A stretch of DNA of 64,000 nt from SIG351 sp045627045 (lineage in GTDB: Bacteria; Bacillota; Clostridia; HGM11327), in the NCBI GenBank assembly GCA_045627045.1, contig JAZQMY010000054.1, positions 1 through 64,000 on the forward strand, written 5' to 3'. Numbering within the stretch: position 1 is the first letter of the stretch; the number at the start of each line of letters is the position of its first letter. Under the pieces are notes generated by a model. It made no database searches. It had not been told where the DNA came from and saw nothing but the letters and a program-made list of their open reading frames with translations. Positions 25,680 through 34,359 of the stretch are shown here, piece by piece. Position numbers and translations under genes: made by a program.

Positions 25680-28160
25680 TTATAAATCTCTTGTTTTGTA
25701 TTCGTTAACAATTATTGCACCCGAAACAGCCTCGTGCCAGTCTGAAAGGGACTTACCCGCACTTGAAAGCGGAAGCTCGGATATATCTGCAATATTTATA
25801 TATTCATAGTCTGCTCCGTCCTTGAGAATGAGTATTTCTTCATTCTTATTGCCAGTAGCAACTGCGGAAACAATCTTGCTTCCGTTTGAGCCGTTCTTAT
25901 TGAACTTGAACGCCGTAAGACCTACTCCCGCACGTTTCTGGAGTGTGATATCATCCTCCGAAGTCTTCTTTGCATAGCCTCCATCAGATATAAATATAAT
26001 TAAATATTTCGATTTAATCACCTGAGCAGATACGATACTGTCTCCCTCGTGAAGTTTCATGGCTTTCACGCCCTTTGAGGCCCTTCCCATTTCGCTTATT
26101 TGGTCAATATCTGTCTTCAGAATCATTCCCTGCTCTGTTACGAAGCAAACCTGTGTTTCATCTTTAATCAGTTTGATATCTATCAATATATCGTTTTCTG
26201 CAAGGTCACAAGCTGATATTTTTGATCTTGTTGTCATAAATTGATCGAATGATGTCAATTTACACATACCATTTCTAGTTACAAAGAGAATTTTTCCTTC
26301 ATTATATGATTTTGAAGCATAAACACTTATCAATCTTTCACTTCTGTCATAGGTAGTAAGCATATTTGTGAGCGGCATACCACGTTCTTTCCACTTTGAG
26401 GTTGGAATATTGTTTACTGCGAGCGTATAACAGTTTCCTTTATCGGTAAATAGTGTAAGCTTGTAGTCTGAAGACGTGTGGATGATATGTTCCACGTAAT
26501 CGCCCTTACCTACTTCTATTTCTTTGAGGTTTCCATTTGATCTTGCGAAGTGGCCCTTCTCTATTGACTTGATTTCCTGATTGTGCGTGATTACTACGAT
26601 TACATCCTCAGAAACGATGAATTCTTCCTCAGAGAACGTCTTTTCATGTCTTGAGGTCTCGATTTCCGATTTTCTTGGTGTTGCGAATTTTTCCTTAATC
26701 TGCGTCAAATCTTTAACAATTTCAGCATTCAGCGCCTCTTCAGAGCCGAGAATTCTTTCGTACTCAGCTATCCGGGCACATAAATCGCTGTAATTAGCCT
26801 TCAAAGTTACGATTTCAAGGTTGGTCAAGCGCTGCAATTTGAGATCAAGTATTGCTTGTGCCTGCTCTTTTGAGAAACCGAAGTTTTTCTGAAGGTTCTC
26901 TCTTGCATCGGAAGGGTTCTTTGATTTTCTGATCGTCTTGATGATTTCATCAATTATGCTGCACGCCTTGATGAGACCTTCCATGATGTGCTTGTCTTTG
27001 AGAGCCGCATTCAGTTCGAATTTAGTCTTGTTTGTAAATACCTGCTTCTGAAAATCAATGTAGTAATGGATGCAGTCTGCAAGTGAAAATCTTACTGGCT
27101 TTCCGTGTGCTACTGCGACCATGTTTGCCGCAAAGTTGTATTGCAGGTCTGTGTATTTATAAAGATATGCGAGAATTTTATCCGGATCTGCATCCTTCTT
27201 TATCTCGATAACGGCTCTGATTCCGTTCATATCCGACTCATCCCTTATGGCAATGACGTTTGTGAGCACGCTCTTCTTGTCTTCGCAAAGCTCAGCGATT
27301 TTTTCAAGTATTTTGCTCTTGTTGAGACCGTATGGGAACTCCGTTATAACGATTGCTTTCTTTGTTGCGGATATCTCCTCAATATGTGACTTTGAACGAA
27401 TTACGATTTTACCGCGCCCCGTAGTATATACTTTTTCAAGCTCGCTTATGTCTTTCATTATGATTCCGCCTGTTGGAAAATCCGGCGCCGGAATATACTT
27501 CATGAGCTCTTTTGAGTTTGCCATAGGGTGGTTTATCGCATATATGCTTGCATCGATCGTTTCACCGAGATTGTGTGTCGGAATTTCAGTTGCAAAGCCG
27601 ATTGCGATTCCTGATGCGCCGTTTACAAGCAGATTTGGGAATCTGCAAGGCAGTAATTCAGGCTCTTTGAGCGTGTCATCGAAGTTATATTTGAACTGAA
27701 CGGTGTCTTTTTCGATATCTCTGAGCATTTCAAGCGATATCGGAGCCATTCTGACCTCTGTATAACGCATTGCAGCAGCTCCGTCGCCATCAATTGAGCC
27801 GAAGTTACCGTGTCCATCGACCAGTTTTTCGCCCATACTGAAGTCCTGAGCCATTCTTACCATTGCTTCGTAGATTGATGAGTCTCCGTGCGGATGATAT
27901 TTACCCATTGTATCGCCGACGATTCTGGCAGATTTCTTGTATGGCTTATCAGGATCGTTTTTCAGCTCCCACATTGTGTACAATATTCTTCTCTGAACTG
28001 GTTTTAAGCCGTCCTCAATTCTCGGTAATGCTCTTTCAAGTATGATGTACTCGGAATAAGGCATCATTGAGTCATGCATTATGTCTCCGATCGGAGATTT
28101 TTGAAGTGTTCCCGCTTTTTCCGGGTCTACAACCTGTATTTTGCTTGATTTTTTAGCCAT
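25680..28160 (-). CDS. Type IIA DNA topoisomerase subunit A, ParC-like (GyrA/ParC family)
   Basis: The 826-residue subunit cleaves DNA through a tyrosine: Tyr133 in AAMRYTEVRM. The upstream GDTMGKYHPHGDSSIYEAMVR region is the quinolone-binding helix. The C-terminal third is a beta-pinwheel. GyrA pinwheels start with a QRRGGRG box; here the equivalent stretch reads FARSNGNLKEI, so the box is missing. Wording such as SKWKERGMPLTNML resembles Gram-positive ParC/GrlA (IRWKELG). I therefore favour topoisomerase IV, which decatenates chromosomes, over gyrase, but the call is not certain. It lies 16 bases after the B subunit gene. Confidence 0.85.
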   Translation of the reverse strand: MAKKSSKIQVVDPEKAGTLQKSPIGDIMHDSMMPYSEYIILERALPRIEDGLKPVQRRILYTMWELKNDPDKPYKKSARIVGDTMGKYHPHGDSSIYEAMVRMAQDFSMGEKLVDGHGNFGSIDGDGAAAMRYTEVRMAPISLEMLRDIEKDTVQFKYNFDDTLKEPELLPCRFPNLLVNGASGIAIGFATEIPTHNLGETIDASIYAINHPMANSKELMKYIPAPDFPTGGIIMKDISELEKVYTTGRGKIVIRSKSHIEEISATKKAIVITEFPYGLNKSKILEKIAELCEDKKSVLTNVIAIRDESDMNGIRAVIEIKKDADPDKILAYLYKYTDLQYNFAANMVAVAHGKPVRFSLADCIHYYIDFQKQVFTNKTKFELNAALKDKHIMEGLIKACSIIDEIIKTIRKSKNPSDARENLQKNFGFSKEQAQAILDLKLQRLTNLEIVTLKANYSDLCARIAEYERILGSEEALNAEIVKDLTQIKEKFATPRKSEIETSRHEKTFSEEEFIVSEDVIVVITHNQEIKSIEKGHFARSNGNLKEIEVGKGDYVEHIIHTSSDYKLTLFTDKGNCYTLAVNNIPTSKWKERGMPLTNMLTTYDRSERLISVYASKSYNEGKILFVTRNGMCKLTSFDQFMTTRSKISACDLAENDILIDIKLIKDETQVCFVTEQGMILKTDIDQISEMGRASKGVKAMKLHEGDSIVSAQVIKSKYLIIFISDGGYAKKTSEDDITLQKRAGVGLTAFKFNKNGSNGSKIVSAVATGNKNEEILILKDGADYEYINIADISELPLSSAGKSLSDWHEAVSGAIIVNEYKTRDL

Positions 28161-28175
28161 TTTGTGTTCCTTTCC

Positions 28176-30131
28176 TTATTTCATATCTTCATAAGCATCT
28201 CTCTTGTTGAATTGAGCGTGCTTAACAATGTAATCATGACGTACTTCTGCTTTTTCACCCATCAGAATTCCTATCTTGTTTTCAGCTTCTGCTGCATCAC
28301 CTATCTGAACTCTGATCATTCTTCTTGTATTCGGGTCGAGAGCCGTTTCTTTGAGCTGATCTGGATTCATTTCACCAAGACCTTTGTATCTCTGGATCGT
28401 GTATCCTTTTTCAAACTCGTCTGTTGCTGCTCTTAATTCCTCATCTGTATATGCATAATATACTTTTGAGCCCTTTTCGATCTTGTAAAGCGGTGAAAGT
28501 CCTATATAAATGTGTCCGTCTTTGATAAGGTCCGGAAAATATCTGTAAAAGAACGTTATAAGAATTGCTCTGATGTGCGCACCGTCCTGGTCGGCATCGG
28601 ACAAAATAATAATCTTGTCATAATTAAGTTTTGAGATATCAAATTTGTCGCCAATTCCTGTTCCTAATGCATATATTATTATTTTATATTCTTCATTTTT
28701 CATTACCTGGTCAAATGAAGTCTTTTCTACGTTCAACGGCTTACCACGAAGCGGCAAAATCGCCTGAAAATGTCTGTCTCTGCCTAATTTTGCTGTGCCT
28801 CCGGCAGAATTACCCTCTACTAGATATAATTCGTTTATTGTCTTGTCATTTCCTGAACAGTTTGCTAGCTTTCCTACAAGAACTGAGTTTTCTACGCCCT
28901 TTGACTTTGTTCCTTCACGGATTTTTGATGCTGCGTTGCTTATAGCCTTACGCATCTGGGCGGTTCTGATACATTTATCGGTAATTTTTTTGGCGGTTTC
29001 ATCGTTCTGATGAGCTTCCATGAATTTCGTGAACTCTTCGACTACAACTGCTTCGACTGCCGTTCTTGCTTCAGTATTGTTTAGCTTTTCTTTTGTCTGT
29101 CCTTCGAACTGTGCTTCAGCCATTTTTATTGAAATGACTGCTGTTAGTCCTTCACGCGTATCTCCACCTGAAAGAGCGTCCTTTTTGTCTTTGATAAGAT
29201 TAAATCTTAATGCAAAATCATTGATCGTTTTCGTGATGCCGCTTCTGAAGCCGGTTTCGTGAGTTCCACCTTCAGAAGTACTTATATTGTTTGCGTATGA
29301 AGCTACGATGTCTGCACTTGAATCTGTGTACTGGAATGCTGCTTCGACCTTAATATTGTTCTTTTCGCCTGATATCTTTATCGGTTCATCAAAAAGCGTT
29401 TGTTTTCCTTCATTGAGAAATTTTACGTAGTCTGACAAGCCTCCTGTAAAGCAGAAATGTTCTTCCTTTGGTTCATTGTCACGTTCATCATACAAATCAA
29501 TTTTAAGACCGCTGTTCAGGTAAGCAATTTCCTTGAGTCTCGTGGAAATCAGATCATAATCGAAGTTTGTGCTTTCAAATACTCTGTCATCCGGCAAAAA
29601 TGTTACTTTAGTGCCTCTTTTTCTTGTGTTTCCGACAATAATAAGGTCTGTTACCGGTTTTCCTGAAATTATGTTTCCTTTTTTATCAGCGACGCTTTCG
29701 TATCTTTGTTTGTACTCTTTACCGTCTCTGTAAACTGTAACTTCAAGCCAACGGGAGAGAGCGTTTACAACTGCGGCGCCAACGCCGTGAAGTCCGCCTG
29801 AATAACTGTAATTTGTGTGGTCGAACTTACCTCCGGCGTGAAGAACGGTAAAAATAACCTGAACTGCCGGCACTTTCATCTTTTGATGGATGTCTACAGG
29901 CATTCCTCGGCCATTATCGCAAACACTGACACTTTTATCCTTGTTTATGCGTACTTCTATTGAGTCTGCATAGCCATTCAGCGCTTCGTCAACGGAGTTA
30001 TCGACGATTTCTGTTAATAAGTGGTGAAGTCCCTTTGACGATGTCGAGCCGATGTACATGGCAGGGCGTTTTCTTACCGCTTCAAGCCCTTCAAGTACAA
30101 CAATATCATCTGCGGTATATTTATTTGACAT
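28176..30131 (-). CDS. Type IIA DNA topoisomerase subunit B (ParE/GyrB family)
   Basis: The 651-residue ATPase subunit pairs with the A subunit encoded next. The GHKL ATPase has EIVDNSVDEAL near residue 42 (Mg-binding Asn), DNGRGMPVDIH near residue 73 and YSGGLHGVGAAVVNALS near residue 107. The TOPRIM part has LVEGNSAGGTAKLGRD near residue 438 and ILSDADQDGAHIR near residue 516. The C-terminus has the YKGLGEMNPDQL signature. The length suits both GyrB and ParE of Firmicutes; the ParC-like partner favours ParE. It is the last leftward gene before the strand switch and parS site. Confidence 0.88.
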   Translation of the reverse strand: MSNKYTADDIVVLEGLEAVRKRPAMYIGSTSSKGLHHLLTEIVDNSVDEALNGYADSIEVRINKDKSVSVCDNGRGMPVDIHQKMKVPAVQVIFTVLHAGGKFDHTNYSYSGGLHGVGAAVVNALSRWLEVTVYRDGKEYKQRYESVADKKGNIISGKPVTDLIIVGNTRKRGTKVTFLPDDRVFESTNFDYDLISTRLKEIAYLNSGLKIDLYDERDNEPKEEHFCFTGGLSDYVKFLNEGKQTLFDEPIKISGEKNNIKVEAAFQYTDSSADIVASYANNISTSEGGTHETGFRSGITKTINDFALRFNLIKDKKDALSGGDTREGLTAVISIKMAEAQFEGQTKEKLNNTEARTAVEAVVVEEFTKFMEAHQNDETAKKITDKCIRTAQMRKAISNAASKIREGTKSKGVENSVLVGKLANCSGNDKTINELYLVEGNSAGGTAKLGRDRHFQAILPLRGKPLNVEKTSFDQVMKNEEYKIIIYALGTGIGDKFDISKLNYDKIIILSDADQDGAHIRAILITFFYRYFPDLIKDGHIYIGLSPLYKIEKGSKVYYAYTDEELRAATDEFEKGYTIQRYKGLGEMNPDQLKETALDPNTRRMIRVQIGDAAEAENKIGILMGEKAEVRHDYIVKHAQFNKRDAYEDMK

Positions 30132-30174
30132 TTATTTTTCCTTTAGGTATATATTTTTAAACGAGGCTTTGCAA

Positions 30175-30190
30175 TGTTTCACGTGAAACA
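30175..30190. other. Perfect parS centromere site
   Basis: TGTTTCACGTGAAACA matches the 16-base bacterial parS consensus at every position. ParB/Spo0J binds such sites, which cluster around the origin. It sits in the 273-bp AT-rich gap between the leftward topoisomerase genes and the rightward MutS-like genes. No parA or parB gene is in the window. Confidence 0.9.
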
Positions 30191-30404
30191 AAAAATAAAA
30201 AGTAAAAATTATGCCTACAAAACCTCACAATAATATAATTATAGCATAAACCAATGAAAAAATCAACATATATTATTGAATATATAAAATGCTACTATAT
30301 ATTGATGAATATATTGATGAAATACGATAATAAAAGATAAGATTTTTATTGAATAAAAGGGTGATATATGATATAATTAACGTATTAAGATTAAGGAGAA
30401 TCGT

Positions 30405-31859
30405 ATGTTTTCCATTCTATTTGAACAGATTCCGGAAACTAATTTTGCCGAAGAGCAAGCCTTCAAGGATATAAATGCAGACAGGATATTCAATGAAAAG
30501 GTAAGAAAAATTCTTTGTTATAATATTACTGAAAGCGAAATAAAAGCAAGAACGGAGTTTTTTTCCCAGCTGAGAAAAGATGATAATGCAGAGAAATTAA
30601 GCATATTGGGAAAGGATCTTACTGAGCTTGAGCGTCTGAAAGCGGCATATTACGATGCAGAAAGCAAAATTGAGGTTCTATTTATAGCCAGAACGCTATG
30701 TGATACATATTGCAGGGCTGTAAAAAGGACTCTGAACCTCGCTCTGGACGGGAAATTCATCACAGAATTGAAGAAAGAGGCTGAAAAACTGCTTGAAGAC
30801 GTCGAAGAAATGTCTGAAATGGTGAGAGAAACAGAGGAAGCATTCAATACGGTGAAGAACTGGAGACTTTCATTCGGCGGAAGTGGGCTTGTTTTCATGA
30901 AAAGAGGCAGCGCGGAACACGAAGGAATATTCAATAAGCTTATAAAATCAGGAAAAGAACTGAATATAGTAAGCGAGTCCTTCAGAACAGATGCAAACAT
31001 CAAGGTACCTGCGGAATTATCAGATAAGCTGCTTGACATATACCGTGATGAGGTAAAGAAGTTGACAGTATTTGTAAGAAAATATAATGGAAAGATAAAT
31101 TTCGATATATTAAAATTGAAGGAAGAAATAGATTTTTATCTTACTATGAAAAAGCTCTATGATAAAGCAGAAAACAGAAAAATTATATCGACAAATGCGA
31201 ATATCAGTAAAAATAAAGAATTCAGAGCAATAAAGGCATATGATATAACGCTCCTTGAAAACAAAGAAACAGAAATAGTGCCAAATGATATTGACTTTAC
31301 AGAAGAGGATTCAGTATGTTTTCTGACAGGCGCAAACGGCGGTGGAAAAACAACTTACCTGAGGAACATTGCGGTGAATATGATTCTTGCACTGTCAGGA
31401 TTCCCGGTATTTGCGGAAAAATGCAGTATTTATCATTTCAGGAAGATATATAGTCATTTTCCTGTGGATGAATCATTCACCGATTCGGGAAGGCTGAAGG
31501 AAGAAGAAAACCGTGCCAACGGTATAATCGAAAATGCAGATAAGGATACATTTATATTATTCAATGAGACTTATTCAGGAACTGATTCAGTGAAGGGAAC
31601 AGGGCTTGCGCTTGAAGCGGCGGCAAAAGCTCTGGAAAAAGGGGCATTTATGCTCTTCGTGACTCACTTTTATGACGTAACTGAAAGCAATTTTACAATC
31701 CTTCAGGCGGTCGTGGAGGAAGGAAACAATAATCAGAGAACGTATAAAATCAGAAAAGGCATGAACAAAAGGGCGTCATTTGCGAATGATATTCTTGATA
31801 AGTACGGGCTTTCACTGAAAAAGCTCAAGGAAAGGTTTGGTGAAGACTTTGAAGCATAA
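30405..31859 (+). CDS. MutS-family ATPase, first of an overlapping pair
   Basis: A 484-residue protein whose C-terminal 200 residues are the MutS ATPase domain (domain V). Walker A is LTGANGGGKTTYLRN near residue 308, followed by a MutS-like DESFTDSGRLKEEENRA region, Walker B ILFNETYSGTDSVKGTGLA near residue 385 and FVTHFYD near residue 426. The N-terminal 290 residues are helical, resembling the MutS core and lever, but the mismatch-recognition domain I is absent. There is no Smr domain, so it is not MutS2. Similar MutS-related proteins of unknown role occur in Clostridia. AAGGAG precedes the ATG. The next gene overlaps by about 20 bases, suggesting a complex. Confidence 0.85.
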   Translation: MFSILFEQIPETNFAEEQAFKDINADRIFNEKVRKILCYNITESEIKARTEFFSQLRKDDNAEKLSILGKDLTELERLKAAYYDAESKIEVLFIARTLCDTYCRAVKRTLNLALDGKFITELKKEAEKLLEDVEEMSEMVRETEEAFNTVKNWRLSFGGSGLVFMKRGSAEHEGIFNKLIKSGKELNIVSESFRTDANIKVPAELSDKLLDIYRDEVKKLTVFVRKYNGKINFDILKLKEEIDFYLTMKKLYDKAENRKIISTNANISKNKEFRAIKAYDITLLENKETEIVPNDIDFTEEDSVCFLTGANGGGKTTYLRNIAVNMILALSGFPVFAEKCSIYHFRKIYSHFPVDESFTDSGRLKEEENRANGIIENADKDTFILFNETYSGTDSVKGTGLALEAAAKALEKGAFMLFVTHFYDVTESNFTILQAVVEEGNNNQRTYKIRKGMNKRASFANDILDKYGLSLKKLKERFGEDFEA

Positions 31860-33273
31860 TCTTTTATACCTTATACCTGAGGAAGAATACACCGTAGATA
31901 AGGAGCTTGCCAAGGATCTGCGGCTCAAGGAAAGCTTTTCGTTTGAGGGAATGAGCGAAGCAGAAACGGATTATCTGATCAAAATATTGCTTTCTCCTGT
32001 AAAAAACAAAGTTAATTTAGAGTACAGACGTGAAATTATAAATGAATTTCTATCTGTCCCGGAAATGTTCAACAGAATATTTACAAGCTTCAATAATTTT
32101 AACAAAGAAATAAGAAGCAGACAGAGCGAATTCAACGGCAAGGCCCTCAATTACAAGGACTTTAATTCAAGCAAGAATATGGCTCAGCTGAACTGCATCC
32201 ATTTCACAAAGGATCTGCTTCTAATACGAGATATCGAAAAATGTCTATGTAAATATAATTTCAATTCAAGAGGTCTGAACGAATTGAAAAAACGTATTTC
32301 GGGAATAGTTAATAATCCCGAATATATAAAACTGATTGATATTCTTAAATTAATTGAAACTTCAAGCGCAGAGGATGAGTTCAATATGTATTTTGAGCTT
32401 GGCGAGATGGGCAGGATGAAGGATTATGATATTATAGACTTTGAGGAAGAACAGGAATATACGGCACGTTCGTTTTTCAGGAGAATAAAAACGGAAATAA
32501 ATGTGACCGCCGAGGCGACACTTACGGATAAGAAGAACGAATATCTCTCAAAAAGGTTCAATGATATATCATCTGCCGTGATAATGATGGATAAAATGAT
32601 TTATTCTGAATTCTCAACTGTCGCCGAGCAACTTTCGTTCTATAATTCTGCATTGAAATTCATTCATTTTGTAAAGGAGAAGTTGAATCTACCGGTGGTA
32701 TTCCCTGAGAGGAGCGATTGTACTACTGAAATTTCATCACTTTATGATATAAATCTTCTTGTTAACGGCAAAAAAGCCGTGCCAAATGACATATCGATAC
32801 CCTACAATATAAACGGAATGGTGATAAGGGGAGATAACAGCAGCGGAAAAACCGTATTTATAAGGTCGGTAGGCACTGCCCAGCTAATGTTCTCGGCAGG
32901 ACTCCCTATTGCTGCAGAGAAAGCCGCAATGAGACTTGTGAACGGAATATACTCGCAGTTCTCGTCATCGGAAAAGAAATCGGCAGGAGAGACCGATTCG
33001 GGAAGATTTGAGCAGGAGGTCATGGTTTTCTCATCGATGTTTGAAAGAATAAAGCCGGACTCTCTTGTGATACTCAATGAGTCATTCCAGACAACGGAAT
33101 ATTCGGAGGGTGCAGAAGGACTATATCATATATTGAAAGCTATAAATTTTATGGGCTCAAAGTGGATACTCGTCACGCACTTGAAGGAAATATTCAATTT
33201 ATTCAATGACAAAAATACATCAAAGTATGAGATGTTATCTGACGGCTCACATAAGATAAAAAGAGCGGATTGA
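31840..33273 (+). CDS. MutS-family ATPase, second of an overlapping pair
   Basis: A protein of about 477 residues, again with only core and ATPase regions of MutS. Walker A is IRGDNSSGKTVFIRS near residue 330. A SAGETDSGRFEQEVMVFSSMF segment corresponds to the MutS signature loop, Walker B is LVILNESFQTTEYSEGAEGL and LVTHLKEIF follows. I place the start at GTG 31840, eight bases after AAGGA; TTG at 31837 is the alternative. Either way it overlaps the upstream gene by about 20 bases. The two proteins are diverged in sequence, so they may form a heterodimer as MutS homologues do. The DNA substrate is unknown. Confidence 0.82.
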   Translation: MKTLKHNLLYLIPEEEYTVDKELAKDLRLKESFSFEGMSEAETDYLIKILLSPVKNKVNLEYRREIINEFLSVPEMFNRIFTSFNNFNKEIRSRQSEFNGKALNYKDFNSSKNMAQLNCIHFTKDLLLIRDIEKCLCKYNFNSRGLNELKKRISGIVNNPEYIKLIDILKLIETSSAEDEFNMYFELGEMGRMKDYDIIDFEEEQEYTARSFFRRIKTEINVTAEATLTDKKNEYLSKRFNDISSAVIMMDKMIYSEFSTVAEQLSFYNSALKFIHFVKEKLNLPVVFPERSDCTTEISSLYDINLLVNGKKAVPNDISIPYNINGMVIRGDNSSGKTVFIRSVGTAQLMFSAGLPIAAEKAAMRLVNGIYSQFSSSEKKSAGETDSGRFEQEVMVFSSMFERIKPDSLVILNESFQTTEYSEGAEGLYHILKAINFMGSKWILVTHLKEIFNLFNDKNTSKYEMLSDGSHKIKRAD

Positions 33274-33314
33274 TGAAAAAGCATCCGGATCTAAGTATTT
33301 TCTGTAGCAAAGCA

Positions 33315-33358
33315 AAGCCTTTCAGCATATAATACAGTGGTTATATGTTGAAAGGCTT
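33315..33358 (+). terminator. Long hairpin that spans the yunB ribosome site
   Basis: AAGCCTTTCAGCATATAA (33315-33332) and TTATATGTTGAAAGGCTT (33341-33358) form an 18-bp stem with one mismatch around TACAGTGG, followed by GTTTT. It could terminate the MutS-pair transcript. Its 3-prime arm contains the GAAAGG that serves as the yunB ribosome site. The 5-prime arm also contains CATATAAT, which resembles a sigma-E or sigma-A minus-10 element. Confidence 0.65.
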
Positions 33359-33363
33359 GTTTT

Positions 33364-34023
33364 ATGAGAAGAGTGAAAAGAAAAGTATTGAGAAACATAA
33401 TTATATTCTGCCTTGCACTTTCATTGCTTTGTATTTTGTTTATTGCGTTGCTTGAGAGAGCGATAAGGCCGGCAATGAATGCCATTGCGGAGGTGAGAGT
33501 CCGATATTATGCCGTCTCGATCATGAATGATGCTATCAGGGAGGTAATGAGTGAAGAAGGCAATTTTGATTCGGTGGTGGATGTCGTTAAGGACGAGAAC
33601 GGCGCTGTTAAGCTTGTGAGGACTGATTCGCTTGCGATTAGCCGGATTTCCACTCAGGTCAGCATGAGGGCACAGGAGATGCTTCAGGAGCTCAAGGACA
33701 TAGAAATATCCATTCCGGCAGGCTCACTCATCAACAGCGGTCTTTTGTCCGGCAAAGGCCCCGATATTCACATCACAATGCTCCCTGCTGGGGCGGTAAG
33801 CACTGATTTTTCCACTGAATTTGAGAATGCCGGAATAAATCAGACAAGACACAAGGTTTATCTGCACGTTACGGCTCTCGTCAGGATAGTTGCGCCGCTT
33901 TCGGGGTCGGCCATTGAGGTTTCAACGGCGGTGCCTATAAACGAAATGGTTATTGTGGGCGAAGTGCCGGATACTTATATCAATGTTGATGACGGAAACG
34001 GCAGGCTGAATCTTGTGCCATAA
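33364..34023 (+). CDS. yunB: Sporulation protein YunB
   Basis: A 219-residue protein matching YunB, a mother-cell sporulation protein needed for normal spore formation in Bacillus. A single N-terminal membrane anchor (residues about 11-30, IIIFCLALSLLCILFIALL) is followed by an extracytoplasmic domain with family wording such as RPAMNAIAEVRVRYYA, ISIPAGSLINSGLLSGKGPDI and a C-terminal VPINEMVIVGEVPDTYINV. The exact role in Bacillus is not resolved. The ribosome site lies within a long hairpin, so translation may depend on where the transcript starts. A bidirectional terminator follows. Confidence 0.85.
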   Translation: MRRVKRKVLRNIIIFCLALSLLCILFIALLERAIRPAMNAIAEVRVRYYAVSIMNDAIREVMSEEGNFDSVVDVVKDENGAVKLVRTDSLAISRISTQVSMRAQEMLQELKDIEISIPAGSLINSGLLSGKGPDIHITMLPAGAVSTDFSTEFENAGINQTRHKVYLHVTALVRIVAPLSGSAIEVSTAVPINEMVIVGEVPDTYINVDDGNGRLNLVP

Positions 34024-34067
34024 AAAGAAAAACGTCAATATAATTCATATATCGACGTTTTTCTTTT
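34023..34067. terminator. Bidirectional terminator after yunB
   Basis: AAAAGAAAAACGTC (34023-34036) pairs with GACGTTTTTCTTTT (34054-34067). A-rich and T-rich flanks make it work for both convergent genes. Confidence 0.85.
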
Positions 34068-34080
34068 ATTTCTCAATTTT

Positions 34081-34287
34081 TCAGCCTCTGACTGATTTTA
34101 CGATTCTGCTGCAGCAGTTTGATGCGATTCCCGGAATCGAAGAGAGCATTTCTCTTCCGCCTTCAATGAACTTTCTTTCAGGACACTTGACTGCATCCGA
34201 GCAGAGCACATGAAAACCAACTGTCAGTACGAGTGCGCCTGCCGCAAGAGCCAGGCTTACCGTATCTTTTTTCTTCATATTGAACAT
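34081..34287 (-). CDS. Small secreted or membrane hypothetical protein
   Basis: A 68-residue protein that I do not recognise. The N-terminus MFNMKKKDTVSLALAAGALVLTVG is a short basic region plus a hydrophobic helix, a signal peptide or membrane anchor. The remainder has Cys residues in LCSDAVKCPE and SNCCSRI. A GAAAGGAA site nine bases before ATG 34287 supports the gene; ATG 34278 is a possible alternative. It lies between the yunB terminator and the downstream end of the region before the esterase gene, on the same strand as the esterase and about 70 bases after it. Confidence 0.55.
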   Translation of the reverse strand: MFNMKKKDTVSLALAAGALVLTVGFHVLCSDAVKCPERKFIEGGREMLSSIPGIASNCCSRIVKSVRG

Positions 34288-34359
34288 AATCCATATTTCC
34301 TTTCAGCGGATAATTTTTGCACATTTATTATCTGCAGCGGAAAACGAATTATACTTATT

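Noticed and set aside
30132..30404. Classical DnaA-box cluster in the parS gap
   Set aside because: I could not find TTATCCACA or close variants there, so I did not call oriC at this site.
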